From NCBI GenBank assembly GCA_017418585.1, contig JAFONG010000084.1, positions 1 through 7,576 on the forward strand: a stretch of DNA of 7,576 nt. Direction: 5' to 3'. The DNA comes from Erysipelotrichaceae bacterium (GTDB taxonomy: Bacteria > Bacillota_I > Bacilli_A > Erysipelotrichales > Erysipelotrichaceae). This document shows, one piece after another, positions 1 to 6,089 of this stretch. A model generated the notes under the pieces. That model had not been told where the DNA came from. It did no database searches and saw nothing but the letters and a program-made list of their open reading frames with translations. Numbering within the stretch: position 1 is the stretch's first letter; every line of letters starts with the position of its first letter. Both the position numbers and the translations under genes were made by a program.

Positions 1-263
1 CCGTATTTACTGTAGTCGATGACGTTGAAATGCATTGTCAGGAAATCTGCTTCCATGCCTTCCGCAAACACCTTGTCCAGAAAAGCGTCGAATTCCGGAT
101 CATCCGTTGTCTGAGCGGGATTCTTCTCTCTGCTTTCATAAGTGCGGATCAGTTCCAGATAATCCGTACCGGTATCGGCAGGAGTAGTCTTCTTACCCCC
201 CTTGCAGGCCGTACAGGTCGCCAGTAACAATACCGTTAATAATACAATCAAGAATCTTTTCAT
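1..263 (-). CDS. Lipoprotein, N-terminal part, probably DUF885 family (cut by left edge)
   Basis: The first 87 codons of a gene that runs off the left edge. The start ATG (261-263) follows a good Shine-Dalgarno, GAGGTGAG. The N-terminus MKRFLIVLLTVLLLATC is a positively charged, hydrophobic signal peptide with cysteines at residues 17 and 20. Neither sits in a perfect lipobox (LAT-C17 or CTA-C20), but a lipid-anchored extracellular protein is the best reading. A polar linker follows (KGGKKTTPADTG). The segment from about residue 53, FDAFLDKVFAEGMEADFL, then TMHFNVIDYSKY, resembles from memory the N-terminal region of DUF885 proteins, which are about 550-600 residue peptidase-like surface proteins. 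The diagnostic C-terminal part is outside the window, so the family call is tentative; lipoprotein is safer. It diverges from the small gene at 299. Confidence 0.6.
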   Translation of the reverse strand, partial: MKRFLIVLLTVLLLATCTACKGGKKTTPADTGTDYLELIRTYESREKNPAQTTDDPEFDAFLDKVFAEGMEADFLTMHFNVIDYSKY

Positions 264-267
264 AAAA

Positions 268-275
268 CTCACCTC
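268..275 (-). promoter_or_regulatory. Shine-Dalgarno of the left lipoprotein gene
   Basis: The minus strand reads GAGGTGAG and then TTTT before the ATG at 263. This is the standard Bacillota ribosome binding site and fixes the start of the lipoprotein. It contrasts with the three promoter-proximal starts at 299, 4550 and 4588, which have no such site. Confidence 0.8.
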
Positions 276-280
276 ATTGG

Positions 281-292
281 ATATTATAATAT
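281..292. promoter_or_regulatory. Palindromic divergent promoter with overlapping -10 boxes
   Basis: ATATTATAATAT is a perfect 12-bp palindrome in the 35-bp gap between the divergent genes. It carries a consensus TATAAT on the plus strand (285-290) and another on the minus strand (283-288). The plus-strand box would start transcription near 297-299, at the ATG of the small protein. The minus-strand box would start near 276, just before the lipoprotein's Shine-Dalgarno. No good -35 box is visible at 16-18 bp spacing in either direction. The -10 boxes are seen directly; promoter activity is inferred. Confidence 0.6.
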
Positions 293-298
293 AAATGT

Positions 299-739
299 AT
301 GCTGGTTCCTAATATGAAGCTTAGAAAGATGATCGATTTCAAGCCCGGCGATCTGGATATGGCGATGCTGGATCTTGATGTTGTCGTCTATTGCAAGGCT
401 GTTCTTGTCTCGCTTTCTCAAGAAGACAACTACGGATTTATCCGTCATCTTTTCTCTGACGAAGATATTCCGTACTACTTCAGGAATTATGCCGATACGG
501 TATTCTACGATTTCGATGGAAGGCATACGGATCAGGAAAAGTTCATTACGATCTTTGAACTGTATTCCCTGTACAACTACGACAATACATCCGAATATCT
601 GAAAGATATTCTGAATTCATATACCCATGAAGCGGATGTACTGATCGATCTGTTTACCCATGACAGCAAGGCCTACCGTCTATCCAATCTGGACGGTATC
701 GTCAAGCTGGAAGAAATAGAATTCAAAAAAGCAGCCTAG
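299..739 (+). CDS. Small acidic protein of unknown function (146 aa)
   Basis: I do not recognise this protein. It is 146 residues, with no signal peptide, no long hydrophobic segment and no cysteine-rich or nucleotide-binding motif, so it is probably cytosolic. It is rich in Asp, Glu and aromatic residues (for example YRN-YADTVFYDFDG, then FELYSLYNYDN), and the pattern suggests a mixed alpha/beta fold with a helical C-terminal half. The ATG at 299 is the first in-frame start after the upstream stop codon (287-289). It has no Shine-Dalgarno but lies 8 nt after a TATAAT box, so a leaderless transcript is likely. ATG 314 is an alternative start, also without a Shine-Dalgarno. The stop codon sits inside the hairpin shared with the convergent helicase gene. 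Position between a dedicated promoter and a terminator supports a real single-gene unit. Confidence 0.72.
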   Translation: MLVPNMKLRKMIDFKPGDLDMAMLDLDVVVYCKAVLVSLSQEDNYGFIRHLFSDEDIPYYFRNYADTVFYDFDGRHTDQEKFITIFELYSLYNYDNTSEYLKDILNSYTHEADVLIDLFTHDSKAYRLSNLDGIVKLEEIEFKKAA

Positions 740-748
740 CTGCTTTTT
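726..748. terminator. Bidirectional intrinsic terminator between the small gene and pcrA
   Basis: AAAAAGCAGC (726-735), loop CTA, GCTGCTTTTT (739-748) is a perfect 10-bp inverted repeat. The GC-rich core is five base pairs, flanked by an A tract on one side and a T tract on the other, so both transcripts get a hairpin followed by U residues. The plus-strand TAG (737-739) lies at the hairpin loop, and the minus-strand TAA of pcrA (747-749) overlaps the T tract. Confidence 0.85.
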
Positions 749-2888
749 AACTGTAATCGTTCTTGTCTTTCTTGCGGATCGACGGATGCGATGCCAGAAT
801 CTTTTTTACGCCATGCGGATGGGCAAATGCGATCTGCAGCACACCGGAATCGATGCCTACGACGATTCCTTCCCCATAGATCTTGTGAATCACGATATCT
901 CCGTTGCGGTAGACCGTCTCTTCCGGTCTGTCTTTTCTTCTGTCCTGAATGATGTCTTCATCGAAGATCAGGGAACGTCCCGGTTTCGGTTTTTCATCGA
1001 CATGATCGATATATTCACCGTCTATTTCATTAATGAATCTGGAAGGAAGCTTGGCCGACTGAATGACGTAGGAAAAACTGTTGGTTTCAGTCAGATACAG
1101 CAGTTTCTTGGCTCTGGTATAGGCGACATAAGCCAGTCTTCTTTCCTCTTCGATTCCCTTCTGCCCTTCCAGCATCGTCTTTTCCGACGGGAAGATTCCT
1201 TCTGACAGGCCGATCACAAAAACCGCTTCGAATTCCAGACCTTTTGCGGAATGTACCGTACACAGGCTCAAGGCATCGCTGACATCTTCCGACGCTCTAT
1301 CGGTATATAAGGCGATCATCTGCAGATAATCGTCCAGACTGGAATCGGGATAATCAACGGAATACTGCTTGATGTCGTCCAGAAGGGACTTGATGTTTTC
1401 CAGACGTTCCGTCTCGCTGTCTTTTTCCAGCATGGCTCTGTAGCCTGAATCATCCAGAACTTCCTGCAGAAGCAGTTCCAGATCCATCGTTTTCACGTCT
1501 TCACGCCATTTCTCTACCATTCGGACAAACTGGTCAAAAGTATCCCTGTTCTTAGGATACAGACCCTGTCTGATGACCTCGTACATGCTGATACCCTTCT
1601 CGACCGCCATGGCCTGAATGGCATCCAGCGTCTTCTGTCCTATTCCTCTTCTTGGCGTATTGATGATACGGATAAAGGCCAGATCATCCGCTCTTGTTAT
1701 CATTCTTAAGTAAGAAAGGATATCCTTGACCTCCATACGTTCATAGAAACGCAGACCGCCGTAGATCACATAACTGATCCGGTTCTCGATCAGAACTTTT
1801 TCTATTTCTCTGGACAGATAGTTGGCTCTGTATAGTACAGCCATGTCCTTGTAGTTGTATCCGTCGTGATGGAGCTTGATAATCTGGCTTACCACATAGT
1901 TGGCTTCAGCAAGTTCAGACATGCAGGTCTTGTGAATGATCCTGCTTCCTTCTCCGTTCTTTGAGAAGAGTTCTTTCTCCACTCTGGCCTTGTTGTGTCT
2001 GATGACGCTGTTGGCACCGGAAAGGATATTGTTGGTGGAACGGTAGTTCTGATTCAGGATGATCGTTCTGGTATCGGGATAATCCTTGTCCATGTTGACG
2101 ATGATATTGATGTCTGCACCCCTCCAGGTAAAGATCGTCTGATCCGGATCGCCTACGACATACAGGTGATTGTGCACCTTTGCCAGCATCCTGATCAGTT
2201 TATACTGTTCCTTATCGACATCCTGGAACTCATCCACATGAATGTAGTGGAATTTCTTCGACCACTTCTCCTGCAGCTGCGGATACAGTTCAAACATCCT
2301 GGTCGTAAACAGGATCAAATCGTCAAAGTCCAGGGCATAAAGCTGGTGCAGCCTTTGATCGTAATAGGCATAGACTTTTGCCTTGTTGATGAGCCTGGTC
2401 TCGCCATAGGTGTATTCCATGGCCTTCTTTGGAGTAATGGACTGATACTTGTTGTCGGCAATGTAATCCAGAATGCCGCCATACGGATATTCCTTTTTGT
2501 CGATGCCTATTTCCCTGTAGGCTTCCTTCAGGATCTGTCTCTGGTCATCCGCATCGATGACGGTAAAGTTCTTCGGATAGTTCAATGCTTCGATGTCTTC
2601 CGAAAGAATACGCATGCACAAAGAATGGATCGTCGAGATCCAGCATCCTGTTCCCTGATCCTGAAGCATCTCGTTGATCCTGTTTTTCATTTCTCTGGCA
2701 GCCTTGTTGGTAAAGGTAATAGCCAGAATATGATAAGGCTTGATTCCCTTCTGCTCGATCAGATAGGCAATGCGCATGGTTAAAACACGGGTCTTTCCCG
2801 ATCCTGCTCCGGCAATGATGCGGATATGATCGGACTCGTCCGTTACGGCTGTTTTCTGATTTTCATTCAGCTGGGAGTATTTAACCAT
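747..2888 (-). CDS. pcrA: ATP-dependent DNA helicase PcrA (UvrD/Rep family)
   Basis: A superfamily 1A 3'-5' DNA helicase of 713 residues, close to the usual 720-740 of PcrA. It unwinds DNA in nucleotide excision repair and rolling-circle replication and clears proteins such as RecA from DNA. All motifs are present: Q-like LNENQ (7-11), Walker A GAGSGKT (27-33), Ia TFTNKAAREM (58-67), Walker B VDEFQD (218-223), III GDPDQTIFTWRG (246-257), IV NYRST (281-285), V TVHSAKGLEFE (544-554), VI RRLAYVAYTRAKK (583-595). The C-terminal part from about 658 (GDIVIHKIYGEG, then GVKKILASHPSI) matches the PcrA Tudor-like domain that contacts RNA polymerase, which favours PcrA over Rep. It is the last gene of a three-gene operon, starting 2 nt after the stop of the gene before it. 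Its own Shine-Dalgarno is weak, so it is probably translationally coupled. The ligA partner common in other Bacillota is not adjacent. Confidence 0.96.
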   Translation of the reverse strand: MVKYSQLNENQKTAVTDESDHIRIIAGAGSGKTRVLTMRIAYLIEQKGIKPYHILAITFTNKAAREMKNRINEMLQDQGTGCWISTIHSLCMRILSEDIEALNYPKNFTVIDADDQRQILKEAYREIGIDKKEYPYGGILDYIADNKYQSITPKKAMEYTYGETRLINKAKVYAYYDQRLHQLYALDFDDLILFTTRMFELYPQLQEKWSKKFHYIHVDEFQDVDKEQYKLIRMLAKVHNHLYVVGDPDQTIFTWRGADINIIVNMDKDYPDTRTIILNQNYRSTNNILSGANSVIRHNKARVEKELFSKNGEGSRIIHKTCMSELAEANYVVSQIIKLHHDGYNYKDMAVLYRANYLSREIEKVLIENRISYVIYGGLRFYERMEVKDILSYLRMITRADDLAFIRIINTPRRGIGQKTLDAIQAMAVEKGISMYEVIRQGLYPKNRDTFDQFVRMVEKWREDVKTMDLELLLQEVLDDSGYRAMLEKDSETERLENIKSLLDDIKQYSVDYPDSSLDDYLQMIALYTDRASEDVSDALSLCTVHSAKGLEFEAVFVIGLSEGIFPSEKTMLEGQKGIEEERRLAYVAYTRAKKLLYLTETNSFSYVIQSAKLPSRFINEIDGEYIDHVDEKPKPGRSLIFDEDIIQDRRKDRPEETVYRNGDIVIHKIYGEGIVVGIDSGVLQIAFAHPHGVKKILASHPSIRKKDKNDYS

Positions 2889-2890
2889 TC

Positions 2891-3991
2891 TTAGTATTTC
2901 TGCGATTTTGCCAGATAGTAGTTTTTGTAGTTGACGTCGCCGGTCACATCTTTGATCACATGGATGTATTCCGGCATTTTTACTTCGTTTTCATCAGCGG
3001 GACTGTCGATGGAAAGAATGCCCTTGCTGCGGTCAAAGTCGAAGATATCCAGTTTATAGAAGACGTCGTTGTAGATGAAAGAATGACGCTCCTTGTCCAG
3101 AATATTCAGTTTCGGATCGATCTCAGGGAAGTAATCCCTGTACTGTCTTTCCGTCAGAACCTGATCAGTCTTGATCCGTTCGTTCGTAGATAGATAGTGC
3201 GCCTGAGAATAGCTGTAAAGGACGTCTCCGTCTTTCTCTCTTCTTCTGATCCTTCTTTCATAATCGTCGTTGCTGAGAAGATAATGCTGCACGATGTGCG
3301 AGGTGGAGTAGTTGTCTTCCGCCATCATCTTCCGAACCACATCGTCATTCACGTCGATCAGATACTTGTTGAAGCGTTCTACCGGTTTTCCTTCACCAAG
3401 ATACTGCAGGACTGACTGTACCGCATTGATCATCTTGACTTCGAAATCTGTTTCATTGCCGATAATGACCCTGTTGGGATGATCCTTCCAGGCATCCAGA
3501 GCCAAGTCATCCATGACCCTTGCCTGTTCCACCGTCTCGTATCTGGCTGAATTGGTGGAATAGTTGTATGCCTCTTCCTTGCCTTTGGCGCTGGTAACCA
3601 GATGGACGACCATATCGTAACGGTCATTGATCTCTTCCGGAACCATGTCGAATTCTTTCAGGATGTTTCTGAAGTCATCCATGCCGACATAAGCCATGTC
3701 ATCCAGTATGCCTCTGTCAATGAATATAAGAACCCTGTCTCCGGACATCTCTTGTGCCGCCCGATAACAGATCTCTTCTTTCTTCAGCTGAAGAGAGATG
3801 CAGTATTTCTGAAATTCGTACATTCCAAGCGTTGCAGGAGAGATCCCTCCGGAAATCAGATCGGTCGCCGATTCATGGTCGATGATGACCCGATAGCCTC
3901 TCTCCGCAAAGACCTGCTGAGCCCGGGATGTAAATGTCGTTTTTCCTGAACAGGGTCCTCCGGTAAATACGATACGTTTAATCGATTTCAT
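2891..3991 (-). CDS. AAA_28-type P-loop kinase fused to a degenerate CYTH (triphosphate tunnel) domain
   Basis: A 366-residue two-domain protein. Residues 1-195 are an AAA_28/NadR-like P-loop NTPase or kinase: Walker A GGPCSGKTT (11-19), E40 in HESATDLI, FIDRGILDDMAY (90-101) around the Walker B/DRG motif, and NSARYE (147-152) followed by the helix and strand that normally close this domain. Residues 204-366 match the CYTH/TTM fold, which typically hydrolyses triphosphates in an eight-stranded tunnel: FNKYLI, RRIRRREKDGD, LTERQY, FYKLDIF and the end VIKDVTGDVNYKNYYLA. Several acidic tunnel positions are changed (E to F207, K274, K313, S327), so the second domain may be inactive. The kinase-CYTH pairing is known in bacteria and eukaryotes, but the substrate is unknown to me. 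The start is fixed by a strong AGGAGG. The gene overlaps the NUDIX gene by 14 nt and ends 2 nt before pcrA. Confidence 0.85.
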   Translation of the reverse strand: MKSIKRIVFTGGPCSGKTTFTSRAQQVFAERGYRVIIDHESATDLISGGISPATLGMYEFQKYCISLQLKKEEICYRAAQEMSGDRVLIFIDRGILDDMAYVGMDDFRNILKEFDMVPEEINDRYDMVVHLVTSAKGKEEAYNYSTNSARYETVEQARVMDDLALDAWKDHPNRVIIGNETDFEVKMINAVQSVLQYLGEGKPVERFNKYLIDVNDDVVRKMMAEDNYSTSHIVQHYLLSNDDYERRIRRREKDGDVLYSYSQAHYLSTNERIKTDQVLTERQYRDYFPEIDPKLNILDKERHSFIYNDVFYKLDIFDFDRSKGILSIDSPADENEVKMPEYIHVIKDVTGDVNYKNYYLAKSQKY

Positions 3992-4550
3992 ATATCCTCC
4001 TCAGTTTATCATTCAGTTTGGCATAGATGTTCTCTCTGAACCATTTCTCGTTGGACATCTGCAGTGCTTCGTCCAGTCCGAACCAGGCAACGCCGCTGTT
4101 CTCGTCTTCCTTTATGGAAAGGACGTCGTTTTCGTCCGCTTCCAGCAGATAGGTCACGTTAAGATGCAGATGGGTCGGAACATAGTTTCCTTTGCGGATA
4201 TGGGAATTCACAGTCAGGATCTCCAGAGAAAAGATTTCATCCGATACCGGTCTGACATTCTTTACTCCCGTCTCTTCTCTTACTTCTCTTAACGCGACAT
4301 TCAGACAGTCCCTGTCCCCGTCGCAGTGTCCGCCCAGCCAGGCCCAGGAATCGTAGATTCTGTGATAAGCCATCAGAACCTTGTCTTTTGCGCCGTTTAC
4401 GACCCATGCGGAAGCCGTCATGTGAGCCAGTTCGTTGCTGCGGTCAAAGGCATTTTCATACCTGTTTAAATAGTCCAGGATGTTGCTTCTGTCCTTTTCT
4501 TCCTGCAGATTATAGGGCCGGTAATTCTCTATTGCCTCAATGATATTCAC
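3978..4550 (-). CDS. NUDIX hydrolase (190 aa), GTG start
   Basis: A cytosolic NUDIX pyrophosphohydrolase, a family that cleaves nucleoside diphosphates linked to another group X. The Nudix box begins GGHCDGDRDCL (72-82) and continues VALREVREETGV (84-95). The metal-binding REVREE core is intact, while the earlier Glu of the general consensus is Arg, which is tolerated in this GGHADGD-type subgroup. TASAWVV (45-51), the stretch around HLHLNVTYLLEADEN and the end ENSGVAWFGLDEAL are typical of a conserved Clostridia/Erysipelotrichia family whose substrate is not known to me. The family's N-terminal segment, here IEAIENYRPYN, begins right after the GTG at 4550, which supports that start. No Shine-Dalgarno precedes it, but a TAAAAT box ends 6 nt upstream. 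It is the first gene of the operon with the kinase/CYTH gene and pcrA. Confidence 0.9.
   Translation of the reverse strand: MNIIEAIENYRPYNLQEEKDRSNILDYLNRYENAFDRSNELAHMTASAWVVNGAKDKVLMAYHRIYDSWAWLGGHCDGDRDCLNVALREVREETGVKNVRPVSDEIFSLEILTVNSHIRKGNYVPTHLHLNVTYLLEADENDVLSIKEDENSGVAWFGLDEALQMSNEKWFRENIYAKLNDKLRRIYEID
3996..4001 (-). promoter_or_regulatory. Strong Shine-Dalgarno of the kinase/CYTH gene
   Basis: AGGAGG on the minus strand, four bases (ATAT) before the ATG at 3991. It lies inside the end of the NUDIX gene and shows that the downstream gene can recruit ribosomes itself despite the 14-nt overlap. Confidence 0.85.
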
Positions 4551-4556
4551 ATAATT

Positions 4557-4562
4557 ATTTTA
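4557..4562 (-). promoter_or_regulatory. -10 box of the NUDIX-kinase/CYTH-pcrA operon
   Basis: TAAAAT on the minus strand, followed by six bases (AATTAT) and the GTG start at 4550. The predicted transcription start is at or next to the start codon, giving a leaderless mRNA. No clear -35 box is seen, as the expected place lies in the start of the divergent gene. This is a single-sequence prediction. Confidence 0.5.
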
Positions 4563-4572
4563 CTACAAAGCA

Positions 4573-4581
4573 TGCTAAAAT
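4573..4581 (+). promoter_or_regulatory. Extended -10 promoter of the methyltransferase-pseudouridine synthase operon
   Basis: TGCTAAAAT is an extended -10 element (TGn plus TAAAAT at 4576-4581). Six bases (TTAGTT) then lead to the ATG at 4588, so transcription should start at the start codon. The TGn motif can compensate for the missing -35 box. The box mirrors the minus-strand TAAAAT at 4557-4562, with 13 bp between the two. Confidence 0.6.
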
Positions 4582-4587
4582 TTAGTT

Positions 4588-5451
4588 ATGATTACAAGCG
4601 ATCAATTCAATGATTACATCCTGCTGGATGCGGGCGATAAAGAGAAACTGGAAAGCTGGAAAGGCATCATTTTAAGAAGACCTGATCCAATGGCGATCTG
4701 GCCTAAGACAAGACCTGAGCTTTGGGAAAAAGCCGATGCGGAGTATCACCGTTCCAGCAGCGGCGGAGGACGCTGGGAATTTCATCATAGCCTGCCGGAA
4801 TCATGGAACGTCAGCTACAGAGATCTTTTGTTTAAAGTTTCTCCTACCGGCTTTAAGCATACCGGTCTGTTCCCGGAGCAGTGTGCCAACTGGGATCTGA
4901 TCCATCGGATGGTATCAAAGAGAAAAGACGCCAAGGTGCTGAATCTTTTTGCCTATACAGGAGCAGCCACAATGGTCGCTTCAAAGGCCGGAGCGGTAGA
5001 GGTCGTTCATGTCGATGCTTCAAAAGGCATCAATGAATGGGCAAAGGAAAACATGCGGCTGTCTCATCTTGAAGACCATACGATCCGCTATATCGTCGAT
5101 GATTCTTTGAAGTTCACGGCCAGAGAGATAAGAAGAGGCCATAAATACGACGGAATCATCATGGATCCGCCATCCTACGGCAGAGGTCCGGACAATGAAC
5201 TGTTCCGTTTTGAAGACAAGATCAATCCTTTGATCGAGAACTGTCTGGAACTGCTGAGCGATGATCCTCTTTTCTTCATCATCAATACCTATACGACCGG
5301 CTATTCGCCAACGGTCATGTACAATACCTTAAAATCCCATGTTACATTAAAAGGTCTCAAAGGAACCGTAGAGTCTGACGAGATCGGTATTCCTGTCTCC
5401 GACAGCGAATATGTTCTCCCTTGCGGACAGACGACCAGGTGGTATCGGTGA
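4588..5451 (+). CDS. Class I SAM-dependent methyltransferase, RlmI/RlmK-like (probable rRNA methylase)
   Basis: A 287-residue Rossmann-fold methyltransferase of the kind related to the 23S rRNA enzymes RlmI and RlmK (Methyltrans_SAM-type). The N-terminal part reads GIILRRPDPMAIWPK (26-40), a conserved family opening, but there is no PUA domain as in the roughly 400-residue RlmI. The SAM-binding motif I is VLNLFAYTGA (117-126), followed by the acidic loop HVDAS (141-145). The catalytic motif IV is DPPSYGRG (193-200). The target is probably a base in 23S rRNA, but which one cannot be read from sequence. The ATG at 4588 fits the family N-terminus and has no Shine-Dalgarno, only a -10 box 6 nt upstream. 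The last codons overlap the next gene by 4 nt (GTGA), and the two likely form an RNA-modification operon. Confidence 0.88.
   Translation: MITSDQFNDYILLDAGDKEKLESWKGIILRRPDPMAIWPKTRPELWEKADAEYHRSSSGGGRWEFHHSLPESWNVSYRDLLFKVSPTGFKHTGLFPEQCANWDLIHRMVSKRKDAKVLNLFAYTGAATMVASKAGAVEVVHVDASKGINEWAKENMRLSHLEDHTIRYIVDDSLKFTAREIRRGHKYDGIIMDPPSYGRGPDNELFRFEDKINPLIENCLELLSDDPLFFIINTYTTGYSPTVMYNTLKSHVTLKGLKGTVESDEIGIPVSDSEYVLPCGQTTRWYR
5437..5442 (+). promoter_or_regulatory. Shine-Dalgarno deciding the pseudouridine synthase start
   Basis: AGGTGG lies five bases before the GTG at 5448, inside the final codons of the methyltransferase. It supports that GTG over the in-frame upstream TTG (5421) and GTG (5439). 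Confidence 0.65.
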
Positions 5452-6089
5452 AAGTTCTGTACGAAGACAACCACCTGCTGGTAGTTGAAAAACCGGTGAA
5501 TGTACCGATGCAGAAAGACGCTTCCGAGGATGAAGACTTTTTGAGTATGGCAAAAGCATATGTTAAAGAGAAATATCATAAGCCCGGGGATGTCTACCTC
5601 GGCCTTGTGCATCGTCTTGACCGACCGGTTGGAGGCGTCTGCGTCTTTGCCAGAACATCCAAGGCGGCTTCCCGCTTAAGCGATCAGATCCGTACTCATG
5701 TCTTTAAAAAGGAATATCTGGCGGTTGTGGAAAACGAAGATCTTCCTGACAGCGGACATCTGGAAGATCTGCTCTACAAGGACAGCAAGACCAACATGGT
5801 CCGTATCGATCCGAAAGGTAAACCGGCCATCCTTGACTATACGGTAATAAAAAGAAAAGGCGGACTCGCCTTATTGAAGATACAGCTGCAGACGGGAAGA
5901 TCTCACCAGATCAGAGTACAGTTCTCATCCCGCAGGCATCCTTTATGGGGAGATCAGCGTTACAATCCTAACGCTTCCCCGGGGCAGCAGATAGCCCTGT
6001 GGTCTCATGCAATCGAATTCAACCATCCAACAAGCGGCGAACCGTTAAGATTCACCTCAAAGACCGACAGATATCCGTTCGATATTTAG
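5448..6089 (+). CDS. RluA-family pseudouridine synthase (213 aa)
   Basis: Converts uridine to pseudouridine in rRNA or tRNA; the exact target is unknown. The protein is a compact RluA-type catalytic domain without an N-terminal S4 domain. It opens with VLYEDNHLLVVEKPVNVP (3-20), the usual motif I. The catalytic motif is HRLDRPVGGV (55-64), with Asp58 the expected nucleophile; VGG in place of the common TSG is a frequent variant in short Bacillota members. The RNA-binding and active-site segment LQTGRSHQIRVQ (147-158) and LWGDQRY (166-172) follow. GTG 5448 is chosen because it gives the family N-terminus, has AGGTGG five bases upstream and forms a GTGA overlap with the methyltransferase stop. 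A longer version from TTG 5421 is less likely. The TAG stop overlaps the stop of the convergent lipoprotein gene by 4 nt. Confidence 0.92.
   Translation: MKVLYEDNHLLVVEKPVNVPMQKDASEDEDFLSMAKAYVKEKYHKPGDVYLGLVHRLDRPVGGVCVFARTSKAASRLSDQIRTHVFKKEYLAVVENEDLPDSGHLEDLLYKDSKTNMVRIDPKGKPAILDYTVIKRKGGLALLKIQLQTGRSHQIRVQFSSRRHPLWGDQRYNPNASPGQQIALWSHAIEFNHPTSGEPLRFTSKTDRYPFDI

Noticed and set aside
1995..2783. Long plus-strand open frame (262 codons) opposite pcrA
   Set aside because: It is fully antisense to the helicase motifs of PcrA, has no recognisable protein features and is a by-product of the codon pattern on the other strand.
3602..3949. Plus-strand open frame opposite the kinase domain
   Set aside because: Antisense to the Walker A and DRG motifs of a well-supported gene, with no ribosome site.
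4265..4334. Missing Glu in the Nudix box (Arg at that position) as a sign of an inactive enzyme
   Set aside because: The REVREE metal-binding core is intact and the GGHADGD-type subgroup often lacks this Glu, so it is not evidence of inactivity.
5301..5612. Minus-strand frame across the methyltransferase/pseudouridine synthase junction
   Set aside because: Covers two well-supported plus-strand genes and has no family features.
5610..5645. HRLDRPVGG instead of the usual HRLDxxTSG as an unusual active site
   Set aside because: The catalytic Asp is kept and VGG is a frequent variant among short Bacillota RluA-type proteins.
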